34,847 nt of DNA from Enhydrobacter aerosaccus (GTDB lineage Bacteria > Pseudomonadota > Alphaproteobacteria > Reyranellales > Reyranellaceae): assembly GCA_903832005.1 (NCBI GenBank), contig CAIKZO010000041.1, forward strand, positions 1 to 34,847. Direction: 5' to 3'. Below are positions 24,804-31,619 of this stretch, piece after piece. The translations under genes and the position numbers were made by a program. Every line of letters begins with the position of its first letter. Positions within the stretch are counted from its first letter, which is position 1. The notes beneath the pieces were generated by a model. It made no database searches and was not told the origin of the DNA. It was given only the letters and a program-made list of their open reading frames with translations.

Positions 24804-25916
24804 CTAGAAGCCGATGGCCTTGAAGATGTCGCCGATCGAGCGGCGATGGCCGGTGTCGATCTCGATGGTCGTGCTCATGCCAATGCGCAGCGGCGGATCG
24901 CCGTCCTTGCACTGCACCGAGGTGCGGAGCGGAATGCGCTGCACGACCTTGACCCAGTTGCCGGTGGCATTCTGCGGCGGCAGGACTGCGAACTCAGCCC
25001 CCGTCACCTGCGAGAGCGAGGTCACCTTGCCGCTGCAGGTCATGTCCGGATAGGTGTCGACCAGGATGGTGACCGGCTGGCCCACGCGCACGCGCGTCAG
25101 CTCGGTCTCCTTGAAGTTGGCCTCGATCCAGAGGTCCTTGTCGGCGAGCACCGCGACCGACGGCACGCCCAGCACCGCGAAGCTGCCCGGCACCAGCACC
25201 TTCTGCACGATGCCGTCCATCGGCGCGCGGATCTCGGTGCGCCGGATGTTCAGAAGCGCATCTTCGCGCGCGGCGATCAGCTGCTTCACCTTGGGATGAT
25301 CGTCGGTGTCGATATTGGGGTCGCCCGCCAGCGCCGCCACGATGCGCGTCAGGTCCTCGTCGCCGGCCGAGACGCGGCGCTGCGCGACGTCGAGCGACAT
25401 GCGCGCCTCTTCCATGTTCTGCGTGGGACCAAACTTGCGCTCGGCCAGATCCTTCTTGCGCGCGAAATCGCTCTCCGCGTAGGTCACCTGGCTCTGCGCC
25501 GACTTGATCTCCTCGCGCTTGGTGCGCCACTGCGCCTTCAGCCCCTTGATGTCGGCGCGGGCGTTCTCGATCTCCGCTTCCGTGCGCGCGAGCTGAATCT
25601 TGTAGGGAGAATCATCGATCTTGTAGAGCAGCTGGCCCTTGGTGACGTGCTGGTTCTCGGTGATCGACACCTGCACGATCGGTCCGCTGATCTCGGTGGC
25701 GATGTAGGCGCGATCGCCCTTCACGTAGGAATTGTCGGTCTCGACAAAGCGGCCGGAGGTCAGCCAGACGAACAAAGAGCCGCCAATGGCAATGAACGGC
25801 AGCGACCACATGACCACGCGCGCGATGCGTCGCCGTCCGACACGCGGCAGACGCGTCGAGGCCGCCGCAATCGTCGGCGGCGCCTGCGGCGTCGGCAGAG
25901 GCATTTCCCCATCCAT
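24804..25916 (-). CDS. emrA: HlyD/EmrA-family efflux adaptor
   Basis: 370 residues. A cytoplasmic N-terminus and one membrane segment (about 33-52, VVMWSLPFIAIGGSLFVWL) precede TDNSYVKGDRAYIATEISG and the lipoyl half SITENQHVTKGQLLYKIDD. A coiled-coil hairpin covers about 95-190, with the second half IRRTEIRAPMDGIVQKVLV, then the beta-barrel ILVDTYPD region. EmrA joins the MFS pump to an outer-membrane channel. The ATG at 25916 has no strong ribosome-binding site; an ATG four codons in is the alternative. A 17-base imperfect palindrome lies 12-28 bases upstream of the start. Confidence 0.94.
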   Translation of the reverse strand: MDGEMPLPTPQAPPTIAAASTRLPRVGRRRIARVVMWSLPFIAIGGSLFVWLTSGRFVETDNSYVKGDRAYIATEISGPIVQVSITENQHVTKGQLLYKIDDSPYKIQLARTEAEIENARADIKGLKAQWRTKREEIKSAQSQVTYAESDFARKKDLAERKFGPTQNMEEARMSLDVAQRRVSAGDEDLTRIVAALAGDPNIDTDDHPKVKQLIAAREDALLNIRRTEIRAPMDGIVQKVLVPGSFAVLGVPSVAVLADKDLWIEANFKETELTRVRVGQPVTILVDTYPDMTCSGKVTSLSQVTGAEFAVLPPQNATGNWVKVVQRIPLRTSVQCKDGDPPLRIGMSTTIEIDTGHRRSIGDIFKAIGF

Positions 25917-25927
25917 TATCTACATAT

Positions 25928-25944
25928 GGTCTGCTGAGCGGACT
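25928..25944. promoter_or_regulatory. Operator-like imperfect palindrome upstream of emrA
   Basis: GGTCTGCTGAGCGGACT is symmetric about 25936. GTC and GCT face AGC and GAC, and only two of the eight position pairs do not match. It lies 12 to 28 bases upstream of the emrA ATG. Efflux pumps of this class are commonly controlled by TetR- or MarR-type repressors binding such sites. None is encoded in the window. Confidence 0.4.
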
Positions 25945-26014
25945 AAAAGATCAACTATTCGCACGGCATGGCTGATACGGCAGGCGGGGCGGTATTGCGG
26001 GTAATACCGATCCG

Positions 26015-27625
26015 TTATCTGTCCGACTTGGGGACCGTCGCGCTGTCGCGGAAGAGTTTGTACGTCAGCGCGTCGTACAACGCGTTGTAGGAGGCGTCGA
26101 CGATGTTGGGCGAGACGCCGATGGTCGACCAGCGGCGGCCCTTGGCGTCGGCGCTCTCGATCATGACGCGGGTGGTGGCTGCGGTGCCGCCGGCGGAGTC
26201 CAGGATGCGCACCTTGAAGTCGACCAGGCGCATGTCCTCCAGCTCGGGATAGACCGGGATTAACGCCTTGCGCAGCGCAGCATCGAGCGCATTCACGGGG
26301 CCGTTACCCTCGCCCACTTCCATCGCCCGCTTGCCCGCGATGTCGAGCTTCACGGTCGCTTCGGAGAGAGCGATCAGCTCGCCCTTGGCGTTGAGCCGGC
26401 GCTCGGCCAGCACGCGGAAGCTCTGCAGCGCGAAGTAGTCGGGCACGGTGTGCAGCTGATGCCGCGCCAGCAGCTCGAATGAGGCGTCGGCGCCGTCATA
26501 GGCATAACCCTCGCTCTCGCGCTCCTTCACGATCTCGAGCAGCCGCGCCACACCGGGGTCCTTCGGATCGACCTCGAGTCCGATCTGGCGAAAGCGCGCC
26601 ATGATGTTGGAGCGGCCGGCCTGGTCGCTGACCACGATGATGCGCGTGTTGCCCACGACCTCGGGATCGACATGCTCGTAGGTCTTGGGATCCTTCTCGA
26701 CCGCCGAGACATGCAGCCCACCCTTGTGGGCGAAGGCGCGCGTGCCGACGTAGGCGGCACTGCGGTTGGTCGGCATGTTCAAACGATCGTCGAGCAGACG
26801 CGACAGATGCGTGAGCCGCGCCATCGCGCCTTCCTTCAGACCGGTGTCGAAGCCCATCTTCAGCACGAGGTTAGGGATCAACGCGATCATGTTGGCGTTG
26901 CCGCAACGCTCGCCGAGACCATTGATCGTGCCCTGCACCTGGCGCGCGCCGGCACGCACGGCAGCCAGGGTGTTGGCCACGGCGTTCTCGGTGTCGTTGT
27001 GCGTGTGGATGCCGATCTTTTTGCCGTCGAATTTCTTGCAGACGTCGCCGACGATGCGCTCGATCTCGTGCGGCAAGGTTCCGCCATTGGTGTCGCAGAG
27101 CACCAGCCAGCGCGCGCCGTTTTTCTCGGCGGCGGCCAGGCACGACATCGCATAGTCGGGATTGGCCTTGTAGCCGTCGAAGAAATGCTCGGCATCGAAC
27201 ATCACTTCTTCCATGCGCGTACCGGCATGGGCGATCGAATCGCCGATCATCTCGACATACTCGGCGCGGTCGAGCTCCAGCGCGACATCGACATGGAAGT
27301 CCCAGGTCTTGCCGACCATGCAGACGTTGCGCGCCTTGGTCGACAGGATCGCGTTCAGCCCGGGGTCGTTGCCGGCCGAACGTCCGGCACGGCGGGTCAT
27401 GCCGAAGGCGGTGAACTTGGCGTTCTTGAACTCGGGCGGATCGGCAAAGAAGCGATCGTCGGTCGGATTGGCGCCGGGCCACCCGCCCTCGATGTAGTCC
27501 ACGCCCAGCAGGTCGAGCTCGCGCGCGATCGCGACCTTGTCGGCCACGGTGAAGTCGACGCCCTGGGTCTGGGCGCCGTCGCGGAGGGTTGTATCGAAGA
27601 GATAAAGGCGGTTGGACGAGCTCAT
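26015..27625 (-). CDS. cimA: (R)-citramalate synthase
   Basis: 536 residues. It condenses pyruvate and acetyl-CoA to citramalate, which feeds isoleucine synthesis without threonine. The N-terminal TIM barrel has LYLFDTTLRDGAQTQGVDFT, the GVDYIEGGWPGANPTD strand and the HTHNDTENAVANTLAAV metal motif, then GTINGLGERCGNANM. The HKGGLHVSAVEKDPKTYEH box is typical of the citramalate/CimA branch rather than LeuA. The C-terminal third, from about 420, is the LeuA-dimer allosteric domain that binds the end-product amino acid. No strong ribosome-binding site is seen before the ATG at 27625. It is preceded at 40 bases by the 2OG-oxygenase gene on the same strand. Confidence 0.95.
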   Translation of the reverse strand: MSSSNRLYLFDTTLRDGAQTQGVDFTVADKVAIARELDLLGVDYIEGGWPGANPTDDRFFADPPEFKNAKFTAFGMTRRAGRSAGNDPGLNAILSTKARNVCMVGKTWDFHVDVALELDRAEYVEMIGDSIAHAGTRMEEVMFDAEHFFDGYKANPDYAMSCLAAAEKNGARWLVLCDTNGGTLPHEIERIVGDVCKKFDGKKIGIHTHNDTENAVANTLAAVRAGARQVQGTINGLGERCGNANMIALIPNLVLKMGFDTGLKEGAMARLTHLSRLLDDRLNMPTNRSAAYVGTRAFAHKGGLHVSAVEKDPKTYEHVDPEVVGNTRIIVVSDQAGRSNIMARFRQIGLEVDPKDPGVARLLEIVKERESEGYAYDGADASFELLARHQLHTVPDYFALQSFRVLAERRLNAKGELIALSEATVKLDIAGKRAMEVGEGNGPVNALDAALRKALIPVYPELEDMRLVDFKVRILDSAGGTAATTRVMIESADAKGRRWSTIGVSPNIVDASYNALYDALTYKLFRDSATVPKSDR

Positions 27626-27664
27626 GGACGCTATATGACCGCGCCCCAGTCTGTTGTCGAATGG

Positions 27665-28678
27665 CTAACGCGGCAGGGTCCGGACGCCCGCCATGCTACT
27701 CGCCGGGCTGCTCGCCGACAGAAAGGTAAAGACCCCGAACCGGCGGCCCCGGATCACCGGCATGACCTCGTGCAGAAGCGATGAAGAGAACACCAAAGCA
27801 GCGCCTGCGGCCGGCCGGTAGAGCTCGCGGCCGAACTCGGGAAAGCGCAGCTCGCCGCCGTCATACTCCTCGCCGGCATTGAGGTTGAGGCTGAGCGCAA
27901 ACTGGCGATGCGCGGTCTGCCGGCTGGTGTTGTCGCGATGGCGCCGGAACCAGCCGCCGGACGAGGCGTCGTAGCAGCCGATGCGCGGCGCCTCGATCAC
28001 CGCGATGCGCGTCTGGAACGCGCGCTCGATCGCCGGCACGACGCGGCGCACCAGGCAGTCGCGCAGTTCGACGAACAAGTCAGGCGCCTCGACCTGCACG
28101 TCCAGGCGGCGCTTCACCTCGGCGTTGACCAGGTTGCCCGCGGCGGAGCCGACCTCGTTGGCGAGTTTGTCGTGGTCCTGCCAGTAATCGAGCAGCGCGC
28201 CGCACAGCGCAGGCTCAGCCACCCTCTCGAGCAGCAGCACGGGCGCATGGAGCGGCGCGATCGACGGCGTGCTGGCGCGATAAAGACGTGAGGCCGCCGC
28301 CGCGACACTGTCGACCGTGGGTGCGGTGACCAGCGCCGCCACCCGGTCGGCGGCATCGACGACAATGGCGAGCGGTCCTGTTGCGCCGAACGCGTGGGAC
28401 AGTTCGTTGCCGCGATCGATCAGCCACGAGGCATCCGCGTTGGCGCTCAGTTGCGACGGCGTCACGACATGCAGCAGCGTTTCCCATGCCTCCAGCATGT
28501 GAACGAGCCGCGCGGCATCGCACGGCTCCAGCGGTGCGCCCAACCAGAAGACGCGCGCCAGGCCCGAGCTGGCGGGATCCCACGAATCGAACAGGCTTCC
28601 CGACAGCACAGGCAGTGTTACGCGCGGCATCGGATCGCCGATACACACGACGCCCCGGGGAGGAACTGGTCTTGCCAC
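27665..28678 (-). CDS. 2OG-Fe(II) oxygenase with a degenerate redoxin-like N-terminal domain
   Basis: 337 residues. The C-terminal part (about 230-325) is a prolyl-4-hydroxylase-type dioxygenase. It has H247-R-D249 in FRRHRDNTS, AHRQFALSLNLN, YDGGELRFPEFG, the distal H303 in FSSSLLHEVMPV, and an arginine in RGRRFGVFTFLS for 2-oxoglutarate. The N-terminal GVVCIGDPMPRVTLPVLSG resembles the start of peroxiredoxin-like domains found fused to such oxygenases, but no redox-active cysteine motif is kept in the following 120 residues. The start is GTG at 28678; an ATG at 28630 would remove the GDPMP motif. The hydroxylation target is unknown. Confidence 0.82.
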   Translation of the reverse strand: MARPVPPRGVVCIGDPMPRVTLPVLSGSLFDSWDPASSGLARVFWLGAPLEPCDAARLVHMLEAWETLLHVVTPSQLSANADASWLIDRGNELSHAFGATGPLAIVVDAADRVAALVTAPTVDSVAAAASRLYRASTPSIAPLHAPVLLLERVAEPALCGALLDYWQDHDKLANEVGSAAGNLVNAEVKRRLDVQVEAPDLFVELRDCLVRRVVPAIERAFQTRIAVIEAPRIGCYDASSGGWFRRHRDNTSRQTAHRQFALSLNLNAGEEYDGGELRFPEFGRELYRPAAGAALVFSSSLLHEVMPVIRGRRFGVFTFLSASSPASSMAGVRTLPR

Positions 28679-28796
28679 GCCGCCATTTGGCGCAGACGGC
28701 GGCGGCCTGTCCTCTCACAGCTTGGACACACGCCCACCCCCGCACGCACGGAGGGCATGCAGCCCGCGCACTACAGAGCAACTGCGAAGGTTGTCG

Positions 28797-29213
28797 TCAG
28801 CCGTGGCCGAGTTTCGCGATGTAGTCCTCGGGCAGACCGAGCCGTCGCGTGACCACGGCGAGCTTTGCGGCGTAGTCGGCGTTGGACGTGCCAGCGGCCG
28901 GCGCGTCCGGCAGGTTGAAACAGAGCGCCGCGACACTGCTGCCATCCTTCAGCACGGCCATGACCGGCTCGGCACGATAGGCGGCGACGGAAGGCTCGGC
29001 GTAGAGACGCTCGACCTCGGCATGAGTAAGCGCCATCAGCACGCCGTGGACGACACCACCGGATGCGGGCACCAGCGTCGCTCGCGCGCCCAAGCGCAGC
29101 GCCATGTCGTCGACCCGCGCTAACCGCGGCGCGCGCGGATCGAAGCCCTGCGCGCGCAAGGCATCGGCATCCATGAACAGTCCGTAGAAGAAGACGTCGA
29201 TCCTGCGGTCCAT
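28797..29213 (-). CDS. Gamma-glutamylcyclotransferase-like (AIG2/GGCT fold) protein
   Basis: 138 residues. The N-terminal VFFYGLFMDADAL (Y10-G-L-F-M14) is the substrate-loop signature of the GGCT fold, usually YGSLM. The ARVDDMALRLG and HGVLMALTHAEVERLYAEPS stretches follow, with E73 a candidate for the catalytic glutamate, then AYRAEPVMAVL. Members cyclise gamma-glutamyl amines to 5-oxoproline or act on related amides. Several conserved glycines differ from the standard loop, so activity is uncertain. The start is 4 bases after the stop of the SnoaL-like gene, so both belong to one minus-strand transcript. Confidence 0.72.
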   Translation of the reverse strand: MDRRIDVFFYGLFMDADALRAQGFDPRAPRLARVDDMALRLGARATLVPASGGVVHGVLMALTHAEVERLYAEPSVAAYRAEPVMAVLKDGSSVAALCFNLPDAPAAGTSNADYAAKLAVVTRRLGLPEDYIAKLGHG

Positions 29214-29217
29214 CGGC

Positions 29218-29616
29218 TCAGCCCTCGGCCGGCAGCGAATGATGCTCGTGGGTGATGCACCACTTCCCGCCGATCTTGCGGAAACCCATGGTCAGGCGGA
29301 ACGCGAGCACCTCGGGCTTGCCGCTGCTGCAGTCGCGGCATTGGCCTGTCGCCGTCGCAAAGGCCACGTCGGCGCCAGCGGTCACTTCGATGTCGCGGAA
29401 GTCGAATTCGACCGGCTTGGCGACACCCGCAAAGAACGTCTCCCACGTCGCCATGTAGGCGTCGAGGCCGCGCGACTGGAATGGCGGCGGCACGTCGAAC
29501 ATCAGCATGTCCGGCGCGTGGTCGGCGCGGATGGCGGCACGATCCTCGTCCCGCACGGCTTTCGCCCAGCGCGCGATCAAGGCGCGGATGGCTTCTTCGT
29601 CACTCGCTTTCGTCAT
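29218..29616 (-). CDS. SnoaL-like (NTF2 fold) protein, SgcJ/EcaC type
   Basis: 132 residues, alpha+beta NTF2-like cone fold. The N-terminal helix DEEAIRALIARWAKAVRDED is the classical start of SnoaL_3/DUF4440-like proteins. DHAPDMLMFDVPPPFQSRG, the ATWETFFAG turn and the C-terminal strands LTMGFRKIGGKWCITHEHHS follow. Such proteins are small isomerases, cyclases or ligand carriers; no function can be assigned. It is divergent from the enolase-superfamily gene with only 38 bases between the starts. Confidence 0.8.
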   Translation of the reverse strand: MTKASDEEAIRALIARWAKAVRDEDRAAIRADHAPDMLMFDVPPPFQSRGLDAYMATWETFFAGVAKPVEFDFRDIEVTAGADVAFATATGQCRDCSSGKPEVLAFRLTMGFRKIGGKWCITHEHHSLPAEG

Positions 29617-29654
29617 ACGCTCGCTCCTGAAAAAGGACGGGGAAGATAACGCCG

Positions 29655-30776
29655 ATGACCACTGCCACCACCATCACGGAACTGCGATCCACCCTCCTGC
29701 AGGTGCCCTGGCAGGGCGACCCGCCGCCGGCCGGGATCCTCGCCGCGCCGTTGCGCGATCTCTATGTGCTCGAGATCGAAACGCAGGGCGGGCTCACCGG
29801 CATGAGTTACCTGATGCCTTTACGCGGCGGGCTGCACACGATCGACGCGGCGATGAAGGAGCTGATCGCGCCGCACGTGATCGGCCGCGACGCGACCGAG
29901 ATCGAGGGCATCTGGCAGACCTTGTACAAGAGCAACTTCTGGCTGGGCCGCATGGGCGTCACGGTGTTCGCCCAGAGCGCCGTCGACATGGCGCTGTGGG
30001 ACATCGTCGGCAAACGCGCGGGCCTGCCGCTGTTCAGGCTATGGGGCGCGGCACGAACCGAAATCCCCGCCTACGGCTCGGGCTGTTTCCGCGGCTACGG
30101 GCGCGACGGCATGATCGATCGCGCCCAGCGCTTCACCGCGCAGGGGCTGAAGGCGATCAAGATGCAGGTCGCGCACATAAGGCCGTGGCGCGAGGACGTG
30201 CTGAACGTCAAGGCGATGCGCGAGGCGATGGGCGGCGGCGTCGAGATCATGATCGACGTCAACATGGGCTGGGATGCCGACACCGCGATCCAGGCCGGCC
30301 ACCGCATCGACGAATTCGATCCCTACTGGCTGGAAGAGCCGGTGATCGCCGAGGACTTCACCGGCTACCGGCGGATCGCGGCGGCGCTGAAGACGCGCAT
30401 CGTGGGCGGCGAGAGCCACTTCGGCCGCCAGGACCTGCGGCCGTTCTTCGAGGCGCCGCATCCCGTGCCAATCCTGCAGCCCGACCCGATGCGCGGCGGC
30501 TTCACCGAACTCCGCAAGATCGCCGCCGCCGCCGAGCCGTGGGGCATCAGGCTCGCGCCGCACCTGTTCCACGAGACGATGGTGCACCTCCTCGCCTCGA
30601 TCCCGAACGCGAGCTGGCTCGAATACATGGACTGGAACGACGACCTCTGGATCGAGCCGATCCTGCCGAGCAAGGACGGCACGATGAGCCCACCGGAACG
30701 GCCGGGCCATGGGCTCGCGTTCCGGCCAGAGGTGTTGAAGGAGTTTCGGGTAGGTGGAGAGAGGATAAAGGGGTAA
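29655..30776 (+). CDS. Enolase-superfamily enzyme (mandelate racemase/muconate lactonizing type)
   Basis: 373 residues. The N-terminal capping domain is followed by a TIM barrel with the Mg ligands D201 (DVNMGWD), E227 (WLEEP) and E253 (GGESH), and the H303-D277 dyad (APHLFHE and QPDPMRGG) of the mandelate racemase group. At the second barrel strand the usual KxK is K169-M-Q171, so the second lysine, the usual general base, is glutamine. The enzyme therefore probably dehydrates or epimerises an acid sugar using the histidine only. The substrate is unknown. GGGGAAG lies before the ATG. It is the last gene of the high-GC backbone; composition changes right after its stop. Confidence 0.9.
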   Translation: MTTATTITELRSTLLQVPWQGDPPPAGILAAPLRDLYVLEIETQGGLTGMSYLMPLRGGLHTIDAAMKELIAPHVIGRDATEIEGIWQTLYKSNFWLGRMGVTVFAQSAVDMALWDIVGKRAGLPLFRLWGAARTEIPAYGSGCFRGYGRDGMIDRAQRFTAQGLKAIKMQVAHIRPWREDVLNVKAMREAMGGGVEIMIDVNMGWDADTAIQAGHRIDEFDPYWLEEPVIAEDFTGYRRIAAALKTRIVGGESHFGRQDLRPFFEAPHPVPILQPDPMRGGFTELRKIAAAAEPWGIRLAPHLFHETMVHLLASIPNASWLEYMDWNDDLWIEPILPSKDGTMSPPERPGHGLAFRPEVLKEFRVGGERIKG

Positions 30777-30833
30777 GGAGAAGCGTCGCGATCTACTCGC
30801 GCATCGGTAGCATAAAAAAAGCGATCTCAAGCA

Positions 30834-31619
30834 ATGTCTATTTCTCGCACGCCGTTTGCGCACGGACAGCTCGTTACCGGCGGCGCCTGGATTGTCACTG
30901 ACGAGAATTTGCTCGCCGAAACAATTGCGAGAGTTGCATTGGGTCAATCAAGGCATGTGCAGAAGATTTTGGCTGGCATAAACTTGAGCGCCCCTCCATC
31001 AACAGCGAATACCGTTGCCGGCGCCATCAAGCTTCTGACCGTGACAGGCACCGATCCTTGGCATCGAGATGGTTGGATGTTTCAAGTGATGTCGTGGATA
31101 GCTGCGAATATTGATACGCCGAATGGAATTATTCGCTCGCCGCATATGATCCGCGCTCACAAGGGCTTCGACGGAATTCAACTTCAGCTGGATGTAGCCG
31201 GAGAAGTGGGCGCAGTAGTGATTTTTGAAGATAAGGCCACAGGCGATCCACGGAGGATTATCAATACAGAGGTTTGGAAAGACTTTAGGGAATTTGAGCA
31301 AGGCCATGAAGAGCACGTGCTGACCGCTGAAGTTTCATCTCTTCTTCAAACTTGCGCAGGGATCGACGTGGATAAGGCAATTGAAAAGGTCATTTGGAAT
31401 AAGACCCGTCGCTATCGCGTATGCATAACCGTTGGCGACACTCACGCGACGCCAGCCGGCAGGCTTCGCCTTTTTGCGGACTACGACACCGTCACTCCCG
31501 GCGCCCTTGAGAAGCGGCGAGGCGAAACTTTTCATATCGCCTCACTACGAAATTGGATGGATGCATTAGCCATAAAAGCAATCGCCTTCGCCAAAACAAC
31601 CGACAAATCAAATGTTTGA
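30834..31619 (+). CDS. PD-(D/E)XK-like nuclease component of a Hachiman-like defence pair (HamA-like)
   Basis: 261 residues, no signal peptide or membrane segment. The centre looks like a PD-(D/E)XK nuclease core: D113 in HKGFDGIQL, then after a strand E132-D-K134 in AVVIFEDKAT, preceded by a helix with Q84 (DGWMFQVMSWIAA) where many such nucleases carry glutamate. HamA of Hachiman is a small protein with this nuclease fold, encoded directly before a helicase; the same order and an 8-base overlap (ATGTTTGA) with the helicase gene are seen here. The GE-type helix typical of DUF1837 is not obvious, so this may be a divergent family. The DNA is AT-richer than the backbone upstream. No ribosome-binding site is evident before the ATG at 30834; a stop seven codons upstream excludes an extension. 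Confidence 0.65.
   Translation: MSISRTPFAHGQLVTGGAWIVTDENLLAETIARVALGQSRHVQKILAGINLSAPPSTANTVAGAIKLLTVTGTDPWHRDGWMFQVMSWIAANIDTPNGIIRSPHMIRAHKGFDGIQLQLDVAGEVGAVVIFEDKATGDPRRIINTEVWKDFREFEQGHEEHVLTAEVSSLLQTCAGIDVDKAIEKVIWNKTRRYRVCITVGDTHATPAGRLRLFADYDTVTPGALEKRRGETFHIASLRNWMDALAIKAIAFAKTTDKSNV

Noticed and set aside
23203..24912. Minus-strand frame overlapping emrB in another register
   Set aside because: The EmrB register encodes membrane segments and family motifs; this one is arginine-rich and without motif.
25991..26008. Inverted repeat GGTATT/AATACC after cimA
   Set aside because: The stem is only 6 bases with no T-run; too weak to call a terminator.
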